Origin: Aurantiochytrium sp. KH105
Taxonomy: Eukaryota; Sar; Bigyra; Thraustochytrida; Thraustochytriidae
Length of the DNA: 64,000 nt
Assembly: GCA_003116975.1 (NCBI GenBank)
Contig: BGKB01000064.1
Coordinates: 248,001 to 312,000, forward strand
Reading direction: 5' to 3'
Below are positions 30,569 through 40,143 of this stretch, in pieces; position 1 is the stretch's first letter; every line of letters starts with the position of its first letter. The translations under genes were made by a program, and so were the position numbers. The notes under the pieces are model-generated. The model was not told where the DNA came from, ran no database searches, and saw only the letters and a list, made by a program, of their open reading frames with translations.

Positions 30569-31363
30569 ACGAAGCCGGAGCCTTAGCGCTCTACGCTCGC
30601 TTCACGCGCGTCTCCTTCATTCCCCGTAATTGCATCGTCGGTATCCGCCTATGCACACCGCGTTGGCATCGCAGTGTACAGAGCAAGGCTCTGTTCTCCC
30701 CGTCGCGCCGTTACCGCCAGCACTGCTGCCACCGCCGCTCTTGTCGCGCCTCTGTCGCATGCGTCCCAGTCAATCTTGGCCAGGCTTTCCCTTTCCTCAC
30801 CTACTGATCTCGATAGAGTTCGCCTGTAAGCGGGTCCAGAGTGACCCCATCTCGAACCCGCTTGCGCTGCGCGTACCAGACCCGGTATAAACTTCTCATT
30901 TTAAAAAATTGTAAATTCTCTGTGTTTTGTGCGACAAAACCACGTGTGGACGGCGTCCACTTCCCTAGGGTACAAGCAAGCCCTGTTTAGGGCGGTACTT
31001 CACCGCCGATGGATGGAGAGAGCTAGCTACCTGCAGCAGCAGCTACTGGAGACACGAGCGAGCGATAGCGTGCACGTGGCGGCCGCGGCAACCGTACGTA
31101 CTGCGCGCGTCCACGGAGGAATACCGTACTCGCGCGCCGCAGCCGGTGCAGACGGTCGATGTGTGAGGCGAGATTGGCTGCCACGCTTGCGCTCGAAGTG
31201 CGCACATGGTGCTGCTAAAATAGTGGTATTCTTTTGTAAGGGTTGCGAGGGTTGGACTTTCTTCCGCTTCGGGCAGAGGAGCGGGAGCGCGTCCAGACCC
31301 AAAGTAGACTCCGCCAAGGCAGCTGTAAACTCGCAACGAGGGTGCCTTCTCGCCCCGAGGAGT

Positions 31364-31384
31364 GGAGAGGAGAGGAGAGGAGAG
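31364..31384. repeat. (GGAGA)4 repeat in purine-rich leader
   Basis: About four GGAGA units, ending 36 bases before the ATG of the SH3 membrane protein. Confidence 0.85.
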
Positions 31385-31420
31385 CACGCGGGCACGGAGC
31401 GAAGCCAGGGCAGCTGGAGA

Positions 31421-32518
31421 ATGATGCGCGTGTCGAGATGGGTAGCAACAATGGTTGTGGCCACTGGCGTCGGCATTGTAAATGCGCAGACCCCGTACCC
31501 AACGATGCGCGATACGACCCCGACGCCAACCATGGCGCCCATTGCGCTCGTAGACCTGTGCTCGCCGGGAGACAAGGTCAACTTCGAGCTGAATGAGGAG
31601 TATTTTGACTTTGACCTCGGCGTCTGTGGCCTTGAGTGCTCGCTCGACATTCTTCGCGAGCAGGACGAGATCAACACATGCGTGCGCAATTGCTTTTCCG
31701 TCGAGAACGGAAGGTCCAAGAGTCTGCAGAGCGAGCCTTACTCGCTCAACTGCGGCGAATGCTTTGGCGCCTATGCAGCCTGCATGGTCCTGGACTGCGA
31801 GTGCTCCGCGGCGCGCGAGACCTCGGCGCGCTGCCGGGCCTGCTCGCTGGCCAGCTGCGAGCCGGACTTTACGAACTGCACGGGGGGGCTCGTCGTGCCC
31901 GAGTACTATGAAGGCCCAGAAGAAGAGCTCGACATGCAGCGCGTAATCATTTATGCAAGCGCCGGTGGCGCAGGGGCTTTTCTCGCCATGGGCGGCGTGC
32001 TCTTCTTGCGTTACCGAAGAGTCTTGAAGAGGCGGACCAGGAACCTTACCAAGGACGAGAAGGAGTCGATGAAGACGGCGCGTTTTGATGCCAAGTTGTC
32101 AGCTGGCCAGGCCCCGCCTCCGGCGAGCGCTTGTCGACCAGATATGGAAACTTCGCAGGCCCCAGGGGCGGGCGGGCCTCGTGTTTACCTACCTTCCATG
32201 TCATCGGCTGCCGCTGCGCCTGCTAAGCTGGCATCTCGGGTGAGCGCGCGTGTAAGCGCCAATTTTGGCCGCAAAGCGCCCCCACAAGTGCCTACGCGCA
32301 ACTTTGCCCAGGGCTTTCAAACGAGGCACGCAAACCCAGTGGGCCACTCCTTTCGTGTCACCATGCCCTTTGTTAGCACCCACGAGGACGAGATCACGCT
32401 CCGGACCAATGCGATTGTCACAATTCTCGAGATCCTAAGCGACGACTGGGTCATGGTTCGCGAGAACTCCACGGGGAAGGAAGGCATGACGCTCTCCGGC
32501 AATCTCGTGGATGTATAA
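31421..32518 (+). CDS. Single-pass membrane protein with Cys-rich ectodomain and cytosolic SH3
   Basis: 365 residues. A signal peptide is visible at residues 1-22 (VATMVVATGVGIVNA, cleavage likely after NA). The ectodomain (~23-165) has about 16 Cys in CxxC, CxC and CxxxC spacings and the sequon NCTG. A transmembrane helix (about 173-196) is followed by basic RYRRVLKRRTR, giving type I topology. The cytosolic tail is Ala/Pro-rich and ends in an SH3-like domain (~305-365; STHEDEITL, IVTILE, DDWVMV). The SH3 is degenerate on its peptide face: the ALYDY Tyr is missing and the PxxY pair reads SGNL. A surface receptor or adhesion protein is a reasonable inference, but there is no kinase domain. 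Two ATGs in tandem at the start. Confidence 0.78.
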   Translation: MMRVSRWVATMVVATGVGIVNAQTPYPTMRDTTPTPTMAPIALVDLCSPGDKVNFELNEEYFDFDLGVCGLECSLDILREQDEINTCVRNCFSVENGRSKSLQSEPYSLNCGECFGAYAACMVLDCECSAARETSARCRACSLASCEPDFTNCTGGLVVPEYYEGPEEELDMQRVIIYASAGGAGAFLAMGGVLFLRYRRVLKRRTRNLTKDEKESMKTARFDAKLSAGQAPPPASACRPDMETSQAPGAGGPRVYLPSMSSAAAAPAKLASRVSARVSANFGRKAPPQVPTRNFAQGFQTRHANPVGHSFRVTMPFVSTHEDEITLRTNAIVTILEILSDDWVMVRENSTGKEGMTLSGNLVDV

Positions 32519-32910
32519 GCTGTCTGTCCATTCGGCCTCCGGTCACGCTCCGCTCCGCTCCACTCCGTCCCGCTGTCCCCTTGGCCGGTCCGGCGGACCA
32601 CGAAAATGGGTTGCGCAGTGTCCGTTGGAACGTCATTTTTTAAAGTTTCACAAGCGACTTGGCGGCCTTCTGTCTTCATTTCTTCTTTCCTTTCTTATCC
32701 TTTCGTCTTTCTTTCTTTCTTTTTTTCTTCCGTCTACTTTCCAGCTTCAGCTTTTTAGTATAGCCACCGTCAGTCTCTGTGCCAATTATGGCTGGCGCGA
32801 CCCCAAAAGGACAACGAAAACACCCAAGGAGCTCACAGCATTTTACTTTTTGTCAATCGGCCAGCGAGAGAAAGCCAGAGAAAGGGAGTGCACAAGCGCG
32901 TACGACGACC
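32519..32910. other. Gap upstream of the FHA gene
   Basis: 392 bases, T/C-rich in the middle (TTTC/TTTCTT runs near 32685-32735). The frame entering the FHA gene is open upstream with an ATG at 32779, but that leader is unconserved. No gene supported. Confidence 0.5.
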
Positions 32911-34446
32911 ATGGCGACATCCTTTGCGTGCCGCGTGCTTTCCTGGCGCCTCGACGTTCCTCAAAAACGCGCCTGGGTCCAGGCTCATGTGGAAACCGAC
33001 CAGCAAAGTCCAGGGCACTGCCGAATTGTCGTGAGCGCAGAGCGAAAGGCTCGCCTTGGCGACGAGCTCGCAAAGCTTCTCGCTGCGGACAACGATATTG
33101 CACGAATCAGGGCTGCCGCGCTGGTCGACGCAGATGACAGCACGGACGCTTGCACTGCCCTTCTCGTATCTGAAGAAAAAGCTGACGCTTGTGTTTTTGT
33201 ACTCCGTAGCACCAAAAGCGAGACCATGGCTCATTTGCTGGAGAGTCTTGACGTTCCTGCCCTAGCGTCTAGCCTCGTTGACGCGGTTCGCAGCGAGATC
33301 GAGGCTTGGACACGTGCCATTAGTGACCTTGACGAGGCGCGCGCATCACCTGGGAATATTCTCAAGGTCTGTCCGCTCGCGCAACCCTCGACAAGACTCC
33401 AAGGAAATCTCCTTTGGACACCGCTGGCAGATTCGTCGCCAACAGCGCTCGGGCGCAAATATTTTGCTGTGACGCCGACTCATCTGTGTATGTTTGGGCG
33501 CGATGCAAGCGGTGCCCCTGTATCAAGTCTTCCTCTCAGTCAGGCGGAAGTGGAGCTCACTGACGCGGTAGAAAACGCGGGAACTTACTCGTGGCGTGTG
33601 CAAACGCCTGCTCGTCGGTGGACACTTGTCGCAGGACATGGCACAGTCGCGCAGCAATGGATCGAAGCCTTGGCAGCCAGTGGCGCAAAGGCCACGGCGG
33701 CACAGGAGCGCTTACAGCGCGCACGGAGTAATGCACTTGCGTCGATCCAGACTCTCGAGGCCATTCTGGCTCGTGAGGATGTTCTCGCAGCGTTTTGCCG
33801 CTTCGCCAACGCGCAGAACCGCGCGGAGGCCGTTCAACTTTTCTTGGCGATGCGTTCGACGGATGGATTCGATGAATCCGACTTTGAAGCCCTCGCCGAC
33901 CAGTGTTCGCAACCAGATCTGGACAACTTCCTCGCCATTTTTCAGCCGCATTGCGAAGCATGGCAAAGCATGGTAGAGGAAGGCGAAGCAGCACGCGTGG
34001 TCGAGCTTGCTCGCGGCGTGCTGCAGGATGACCTTGAAAGCGATCTCGTGTCACGATTTCTAAACGATTTTGCATTCACGAGCATGCGTGATGCCGCCGA
34101 AGGTGAACTCAAACGGCGCGCCGAGGTCTTTTTCGGGGACAAGGTTCTCTATATAGACAACGAGTCAAGCAAAGCAAGCACGGTACGTCGCTGCCCATTG
34201 CCACAGGATCGTGCGCGTGTCCTCATTGGCCGTGATGAATCCTGCGATGTAGTACTTTCGTGTCCAAAGGTTTCACGCTTCCACTGTCTTTTGAACATCA
34301 ATATGGACGACACCATCACGGTCACTGACCTCGGCTCTTCACAAGGAACTTTCGTCAACGGCACGCAGATTGAGGCAATTGGGCTTCGTTCGCAAGATCG
34401 CGTTCATGTCGGAACATTTTCGCTCTATGTGGGAACAGAAATATGA
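32911..34446 (+). CDS. PH-like / RGS-like / FHA domain protein
   Basis: 511 residues from the ATG in ACGACCATGG; an upstream in-frame ATG at 32779 would add 44. The C-terminal FHA domain (~418-505) is clear: IGRDESCD, SRFH and GSSQGTFVNG, the residues that bind phosphothreonine. Residues ~160-256 look like a PH domain (LQGNLLWT, GRKYFAVTPTHLCMF, ending in AQQWIEALAASG). Residues ~285-410 are helical and resemble an RGS fold (VLAAFCRFANAQ, AVQLFLAM, DLVSRFLNDFAFTSM), which is weaker. The N-terminal 150 residues are unassigned. Together this suggests a membrane-associated signalling adaptor reading phosphoproteins. FHA is well supported, PH moderately, RGS tentatively. Confidence 0.75.
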   Translation: MATSFACRVLSWRLDVPQKRAWVQAHVETDQQSPGHCRIVVSAERKARLGDELAKLLAADNDIARIRAAALVDADDSTDACTALLVSEEKADACVFVLRSTKSETMAHLLESLDVPALASSLVDAVRSEIEAWTRAISDLDEARASPGNILKVCPLAQPSTRLQGNLLWTPLADSSPTALGRKYFAVTPTHLCMFGRDASGAPVSSLPLSQAEVELTDAVENAGTYSWRVQTPARRWTLVAGHGTVAQQWIEALAASGAKATAAQERLQRARSNALASIQTLEAILAREDVLAAFCRFANAQNRAEAVQLFLAMRSTDGFDESDFEALADQCSQPDLDNFLAIFQPHCEAWQSMVEEGEAARVVELARGVLQDDLESDLVSRFLNDFAFTSMRDAAEGELKRRAEVFFGDKVLYIDNESSKASTVRRCPLPQDRARVLIGRDESCDVVLSCPKVSRFHCLLNINMDDTITVTDLGSSQGTFVNGTQIEAIGLRSQDRVHVGTFSLYVGTEI

Positions 34447-34651
34447 GTAAACGTGAAAAAAGACATTGTTGTTGTTGTTATTGTTGATATTCTTTTTGTC
34501 CCTAAGTTTGTCTCTTCTTTTTGGGGTTGAAATTCCTGTTGATGCTGATAAAGAAAAGGGGTTCCAAAGAGGTGAAAGAACAATACCTATTTTATTTCTA
34601 ATTCCTTTTTGCAAAGCCCTGCCTGACGAGCAAGAAGATTCAGCAAAAGGA

Positions 34652-35944
34652 TTAGTCCCGAAAGTACCTGTTGATAAAGTCCTGCTCAGTTTGATCAGGC
34701 GTATCGTCAGCCCATTCGTGAGCGAAACCCTCAAGACGGCGCTCCATGTCTGAGGTTCTAGAGGCACGTTCGGGATCCTCGGCGCGAAGTTGAGCAAGAG
34801 ACTTGCGGTGTTTTTGGTTGTATGCCATGGCAGCGAGAAGCGCAACAATGAGAGCCACATAGGCAGCAGAAAGGACAAACTTTTGACCCGGGGGAATGAA
34901 GTGGTACGTGGGGTGCGTACCCGATCCGAAGAATCGATCGTATGTGGAAAAGGCGCCAGAAAGCATGACGAGGTAAAAGATGGGGTTGCCCACCATGCCC
35001 TGATATATCATAGCGCCGCCACCCGCGAGACCTGCAACGAGGAACCATGGCGAAATGGCGCCGCCGATGCGCCCGCCGTCGAGCTGACCGATGGGCAAGA
35101 GATTGAAAAGGTTGATCATGATACCAAAATCGGCCAGCGAAATGAGCATTTGAGATTCCATGGAGATGCCAACAAGACTCGTGGCGACGGCCGCGGCGCC
35201 GCCAACAACGGGCCCCCCAAAAGCCACGAGAGCCTCCTCACGCACATCTTTGGGTCGGTCCTTCATCTCGACAAAAGCGCCCATGAATGGGATAAAGATG
35301 GCAGGGCCAGCCGGAATGCCGAGACGCTTCATGACCATTAAGTGTCCTGACTCGTGGATGCCAATCAGACCAACCATTCCTACAGCAAACGGCCATCCAT
35401 AAAAGAGAGCGTAGGCGCCCGTTGTTGCGAGCATTGACATGGCCGGCATAAGTTTGGTAAACTTGAGCGCGCCCAGCACCCACTTCATTTTACCTCCAAG
35501 AATGACGAATGCCGTGGCAGTGGCGCCAAGGCCGCGCGAGAGAAGACCACCTTGCTTCTGTCTCGGCTCTTCCTGCTCTTGTTGCTGCTGTTGCTGTTGT
35601 TGACGCATCCAGGCTTCTTCTTCCTCATCACGCCGCGGAGGACGACCTGGGGGCGGGGGCGCACCCGTGCTCAGCATACGAACCTGGAAGCCCTTGGACC
35701 AGGCTGGAAGAAGGGAGTTGACGTCCCGGGGCTCAGTTTTGTGCGTGTCTTGCTTGTCCTCAGAAAGTTGGACACCCAAGGAGACAGCAGCGGGCCAGCG
35801 ATGGTTCATGACATTTCCTTTTTCAAAGGTGCCTGCAAGCGCATTTCGTTGGCGTAGCCCAGCCGTTGGTCCGCAAAGCCATCGTTTGTGCTGTGCAGTC
35901 GGGCGCACAGCAAGTCTTCTCGCGGCGACAATCTTGGCGAGCAT
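34652..35944 (-). CDS. Peptidase M50 (site-2 protease-like) membrane protein, probably organellar
   Basis: 430 residues from the first ATG (35944). The N-terminus (MLAKIVAARRLAVRP...HKR) is basic and low in acidic residues, like a mitochondrial presequence. Residues ~110-130 are a Glu run followed by poly-Gln. The hydrophobic core starts at ~140. The zinc motif HESGH is at 197-201 and the second metal ligand lies in GQLDGGR (Asp289), the two signatures of intramembrane M50 proteases. At least six transmembrane segments. It should cut membrane-anchored substrates; the layout resembles plant plastid and bacterial S2P-like proteases, but with a mitochondrial-looking presequence. Substrate unknown. 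Convergent with the FHA gene. Confidence 0.9.
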   Translation of the reverse strand: MLAKIVAARRLAVRPTAQHKRWLCGPTAGLRQRNALAGTFEKGNVMNHRWPAAVSLGVQLSEDKQDTHKTEPRDVNSLLPAWSKGFQVRMLSTGAPPPPGRPPRRDEEEEAWMRQQQQQQQQEQEEPRQKQGGLLSRGLGATATAFVILGGKMKWVLGALKFTKLMPAMSMLATTGAYALFYGWPFAVGMVGLIGIHESGHLMVMKRLGIPAGPAIFIPFMGAFVEMKDRPKDVREEALVAFGGPVVGGAAAVATSLVGISMESQMLISLADFGIMINLFNLLPIGQLDGGRIGGAISPWFLVAGLAGGGAMIYQGMVGNPIFYLVMLSGAFSTYDRFFGSGTHPTYHFIPPGQKFVLSAAYVALIVALLAAMAYNQKHRKSLAQLRAEDPERASRTSDMERRLEGFAHEWADDTPDQTEQDFINRYFRD

Positions 35945-36629
35945 GGCTCTTTTTGGCGCTTGATGTGAGTCCAATCAAGGTATGTGTACGCTTCGTTGAG
36001 ATTTGACTTCTCGCTCCCCAAAACTTCTTGGGCGTCCGGATAAAGTAAGCTAGCAAGTTCACGAGCGCAAAGAGAGAGAGTGTCTCTGTGCCTGCACGAT
36101 AAGCCAGCGTGCTCGAAGACAGACGTGACGTGACGTGACGGTCGGCGCTCTCGCTCCCCAAAGAAGAATCTTTCTCGGTTCCACCCGCCTGGCGGCAGCG
36201 CGCAGGTAGCGACGCTGCTCTTGCGCAGCCTTCTCCTCCTCCTCCTCCTCGCTCGCCCTGGCCACAGCTCGAGCGGCAGGGATCGGCGTCTGCTGCTCGA
36301 TCAATCCTTGTTCCTCCTGCATCATGAAGACGCCCACGGAGAGCGAGCGAAGCCCAGGGGCAGAAGCGAAACCGCCGCCTCCAACGTCCTGTGAGGCGTT
36401 ACGAACATAGCGGTTTCGAGGCCACGCGCTGCCAGTCAGCATTCGCGCGAGAAGAGGACCAGACCATCCACGCTCGGCGCTCGGCGGGAGCTCGCGCAGC
36501 GCTCGAGCCTGCGACGCGCGGGAAGGCAGCTTGCTTCGCTTCTGGGTCGCGCAGGAATCCGGCCGCCGCCGCGAGACCGGCGAGCGCGGCGCCCGAAGAA
36601 GGGCGGCCGGCGACGAGGACTCACTCACC
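35945..36629. promoter_or_regulatory. Divergent promoter region
   Basis: 685 bases between the M50 protease and the desulfurase-thiolase fusion gene, with (TGACG)n near 36122-36141 and (CTC)n near 36232-36250. The plus frame entering the fusion gene is open from 36531 but lacks an earlier ATG. Confidence 0.4.
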
Positions 36630-39600
36630 ATGGCGCCCAACGAAAAGGCGGCCAAGACCCCGACCCCTCCGGGCGCAAGGGCCAAGACGTCGGAGGAGGA
36701 GGCAGAGGAAGACGGGGACGCCTTTCGCGAGTTTGTGGACGTGGGCGAGGCAACAGACGATCGCAAGACACAAGATGCGTTGCCCGCGGAAAAGGCCTTT
36801 GAGAGACTTCGCGCTGGCGTGGTCGGCACGCTCGACCCCGTGGACACGCCCTTTGGCGTGAAGCCGCTCGTGTACGCAGACTGGACTGCGAGCGGTCGCG
36901 CTTTTGGACCCATCGAAACCTATGTGCGCGAAAAGGTGTACCCGTTTTACGCCAATACGCACACGTCCTCGTCAATTACGGGATTGCAGTCGACTTGTTT
37001 CCGCGCTGAAGCGCGGCAAATCATCCAGCAGGCCGTCAATGCCAACACACGGACTGACGTCGTCCTTTTCGCGGGAACAGGCGCTACGGGCGCTGTAAAC
37101 AAGCTCGTAAGCGTGCTCGGTCTCGACGTCCCGCTCCGGGCCGACGAAGTCTCTCGCCCGCGCCCCGTCGTCTTTGTCGGGCCCTTTGAGCACCATAGCA
37201 ACCTTTTGCCTTGGCGCGAGTCAAGCGCAGAAGTTGTCTGCGTGCCCGAACGCCAGGATGGGCTTGGGATTGACCGGGACGCCTTGGCAGAGCTCTTGCG
37301 AACGTACGCGGACCGCCCTCTCTTGGTCGGCGCTTTTTCGGCTGGGTCGAACGTCTCTGGCGTCCTCGAGGATGTCGATCGCATTTCTGCGCTCCTGCAC
37401 CGCCACGGGGCCCTCGCGTGCTGGGACTATGCTGCGGCTGGACCTTATGCGCGCATCGACATGAACCCCGTTCTTGCGGGTGAGGACCCCGATCGTCCCT
37501 TTGCGTACAAGGACGCAGTCTTTCTCTCCACGCACAAGTTTGTGGGAGGCATTAATACTCCGGGTGTCCTGGTTGCCAAAAAGAAGCTCTTTGGCAATGC
37601 CGTACCTGGAACGGGTAGTGTCGGTGGCGGCACGGTTTACTTTGTGCGCGAGGACGGCCACAGATATCTCTCGAACCGCGTCGAGCGGGAGGAAGGGGGC
37701 ACCCCAGATGTGGTGGGCGCCATTCGCGCGGGCCTTGCTTTCCAGCTCAAACAGAGCGTGGGCTGGGCGAATATCGAGGCCCGTGACAAGGTGATTGGTC
37801 GCAAAATCGCGGCCAAGCTCGGTTCGGAGCCCAAGCTGGTCCTGCTCGGTCCCAAGTGGGGCGACGCGGAAAGTAGCCGGCTGCCCATCGTGTCTTTCCT
37901 GGTTCGTCACGGTGCCCGCTTCTTGCATTACAATTTTGTGTCTGCAGTTCTCAACGACGTCTTTGGAATTCAGACGCGAGGCGGATGCATGTGCGCCGGA
38001 CTTTACGCGCAGCGTCTTTTGGGCATGTCTCGCGAGTCTGTCGAAGCCATCGAGGACGAGCTCTTGCGAAACCCCAAGCACTCGGAGTATCTGCGCCCAG
38101 GCTTTAGCCGTTTGAGTCTCGCCTATTTTGCGAGCGACGAAGAGCTCGACTACGTCCTCGACGCAGTGTGCGCTGTGGCGCAGCTGGGCTGGAAACTTTT
38201 GCCGCAGTATCGTTTCAACACGCGGACCGGTGAATGGAAGCACAAATCGCGTTTCACCAAGTTTCCGGGGCGCCTTTGGCTCGGCGACGCCAATCTCTTG
38301 GGCGCGACGCCCTCGGAACCGGAGAACGAGGATCGTGCTCGGCCCGACTCTTTTGCGTTTCCTGATCTCCTACAGCAAGGCATTCAACAGATGGACGCCG
38401 CCGCAGAAGAGTCGGCCAAAGAGACGCTTGGAGACCAGACGCAGCTCTTTACGCCCGAGGCTGCGCCGCTCCGGTGGTTTGCCGTGCCTTCAGAGGTTCA
38501 TGCAGAGCTCAGCGCTGGCAGCAACAAGTGGGCCGCAGCTTCCACGGAGGCGCGCGCCTCGGAGGGGAAAGAAGGAGAAGAAGACAAATCTGCGGTCACT
38601 TCGAATCCGGTGACCGGGCCTTTGGACCCCTTTAAGTATTGGGCGATGGTGCGCGAGAGCATGCCAGTAGCACCTGCACTGACTGCGTCGGATGAATCAG
38701 ATAATGCAGCAGACCGCGCGCGTAAGCGTGGGCCCGAGGCCAAGGAAGAGCCCGCGAAGCGAGCCAAAGCGAAGACGGAAAAGTCCTCAACTGTGGTGGT
38801 GTGCGAAGACAACTCGTGCTTTCGCGTGCGCAAGCGTGACAAGTACCCACTCAGGACGGCGGAGGTAATTCGTAGCGATCAAGCGGCGCAGAATCTTGCA
38901 CAACCGCAAGCAGATGCCGCGGTGGTGGCGCCGAAAGCGCCGCCCAAGGCACTCCGTCCTCGGATTCCCAAGGGCATCTTGAAGAATGTCGGCAAGGCAT
39001 TGGCACAATGGGAAATGATCCAAGAAGGGGATCGACTCTTGCTTGGACTGTCTGGCGGCAAGGATTCGCTGGCCCTTTTGCACGTCTTGCTGCACGTGCA
39101 AGCCAAGTCGCCCGTCAAGTTCGAACTCGCTGCCTGCACCGTGGACCCGATGACTGAGGCTTTTGATCCGAGCCCTCTGATCCCGTATATGGCCTCGCTA
39201 GGCGTAACGTACCACTACTTGAAGGAGCCAATATTTGATCGTGCCAAGTCTGGCTCGTTGCAAGGAACATCGATCTGTAGCTTTTGCGCCCGTATGAAGC
39301 GCGGAGCGCTTTACGGCTGTGCCCGGGAACACGGCTACAACAAGCTTGTGCTTGCGCAGCACTTGGACGATTCGGCAGAGACGCTCATGATGGGTCTTTT
39401 CCATAATGGCATTGCCCGCGCCATGATGGCGAATTACGAGGAGAAGAAGGGCGACGTCCGTGTAATTCGTCCGTTGGCATACGTGCGTGAGCATGAGACC
39501 AAGGCGTTTTCTTATGCGGCCAAGCTCCCTGTGATTAACGAGAATTGTCCGGCGTGCTTTGAGGCACCGCAGGAACGCCAGCGCATCAAGCGAATGCTTG

Positions 39601-39845
39601 CCAAGGAGGAGGCCACGTGCCCACGGATGTTTCACAGTTTGCGCCGTGCGCTCTTGCCGCTCATGGACGCAGACCTTCTCAACGAGATGTCAGCCATCAC
39701 GAGTCGAAGGACGGATCTGGCAAATATGGAGCAGCGGCGTGTCCGGGCTGCGGACCACAAGCAGCGGAAGCAAGAGAAAGAGCAGGCGAAGGACAAGGAG
39801 AAGGAAAAGGAGCACGAGGAGGTCGCCGCAGAAATCAAGGCTTAG
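36630..39845 (+). CDS. Cysteine desulfurase-like enzyme fused to TtcA-type tRNA thiolase
   Basis: 1071 residues, single exon. Residues ~65-520 are a class V aminotransferase/cysteine desulfurase fold: FAGTGATGAVN, the PLP Lys303 in STHKFVGG, and GGCMCAG with Cys453/Cys455 where desulfurases carry the persulfide Cys. Residues ~525-790 are a linker with charged low-complexity parts. Residues ~795-1010 are a PP-loop tRNA thiolase of TtcA type: SGGKDS (808-813), Cys883/Cys886 in CSFCARMKRG, HLDDSAETL, IRPLAYVRE, and NENCPAC with Cys973/Cys976. TtcA makes 2-thiocytidine in tRNA using an Fe-S cluster and desulfurase-derived sulfur, so the fusion puts sulfur source and thiolase in one chain. The tail is K/E-rich. 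Activity of the first domain as a desulfurase, rather than another class V activity, is inferred. Confidence 0.9.
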   Translation: MAPNEKAAKTPTPPGARAKTSEEEAEEDGDAFREFVDVGEATDDRKTQDALPAEKAFERLRAGVVGTLDPVDTPFGVKPLVYADWTASGRAFGPIETYVREKVYPFYANTHTSSSITGLQSTCFRAEARQIIQQAVNANTRTDVVLFAGTGATGAVNKLVSVLGLDVPLRADEVSRPRPVVFVGPFEHHSNLLPWRESSAEVVCVPERQDGLGIDRDALAELLRTYADRPLLVGAFSAGSNVSGVLEDVDRISALLHRHGALACWDYAAAGPYARIDMNPVLAGEDPDRPFAYKDAVFLSTHKFVGGINTPGVLVAKKKLFGNAVPGTGSVGGGTVYFVREDGHRYLSNRVEREEGGTPDVVGAIRAGLAFQLKQSVGWANIEARDKVIGRKIAAKLGSEPKLVLLGPKWGDAESSRLPIVSFLVRHGARFLHYNFVSAVLNDVFGIQTRGGCMCAGLYAQRLLGMSRESVEAIEDELLRNPKHSEYLRPGFSRLSLAYFASDEELDYVLDAVCAVAQLGWKLLPQYRFNTRTGEWKHKSRFTKFPGRLWLGDANLLGATPSEPENEDRARPDSFAFPDLLQQGIQQMDAAAEESAKETLGDQTQLFTPEAAPLRWFAVPSEVHAELSAGSNKWAAASTEARASEGKEGEEDKSAVTSNPVTGPLDPFKYWAMVRESMPVAPALTASDESDNAADRARKRGPEAKEEPAKRAKAKTEKSSTVVVCEDNSCFRVRKRDKYPLRTAEVIRSDQAAQNLAQPQADAAVVAPKAPPKALRPRIPKGILKNVGKALAQWEMIQEGDRLLLGLSGGKDSLALLHVLLHVQAKSPVKFELAACTVDPMTEAFDPSPLIPYMASLGVTYHYLKEPIFDRAKSGSLQGTSICSFCARMKRGALYGCAREHGYNKLVLAQHLDDSAETLMMGLFHNGIARAMMANYEEKKGDVRVIRPLAYVREHETKAFSYAAKLPVINENCPACFEAPQERQRIKRMLAKEEATCPRMFHSLRRALLPLMDADLLNEMSAITSRRTDLANMEQRRVRAADHKQRKQEKEQAKDKEKEKEHEEVAAEIKA

Positions 39846-40143
39846 TGATCTGGCAAGTAAAACATGTTGATACTAAATTTCTAGAAGAGAAACGTGGCGG
39901 AAACAACCGAATGAAGACAGTCACTGCGCTATTTGCGGCTCGACGAGTACGAAGAAGATCTCTCTTTTCTTGGTTGCGTCGATGCATTGGTCGGGAAAGC
40001 CGACTGACTTGCTCTCTTACAAAAAAAGTTGGTCGTGTACTTGGGATTAGCAGATCGTTGTCAATTTGGTTTGATCTCGCTCCCACTTTGACAGATTGTC
40101 TTCTACTATTTCAAAAATCAATGCTTTGAACCTGGCCAAGATT

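Larger units (their letters stand above)
29197..31420. other. 2.2 kb gene-free gap with an AT-richer island
   Basis: Three zones. 29.2-29.6 kb is GC-rich promoter-like sequence of the VIT gene. About 29.6-30.6 kb is visibly AT-richer than the surroundings, with only short open frames on either strand and no domain similarity. 30.6-31.4 kb is GC-rich again and leads to the SH3 gene; the plus frame there is open from 30929 but unconserved. The island includes a stem-loop at 30527-30568. It could carry a non-coding RNA or decayed sequence, but nothing identifies it. Confidence 0.45.

Noticed and set aside
30838-30895. Possible tRNA-like block with CTCGAACCC
   Set aside because: The B-box-like word is present but no cloverleaf stems or A box could be placed around it.
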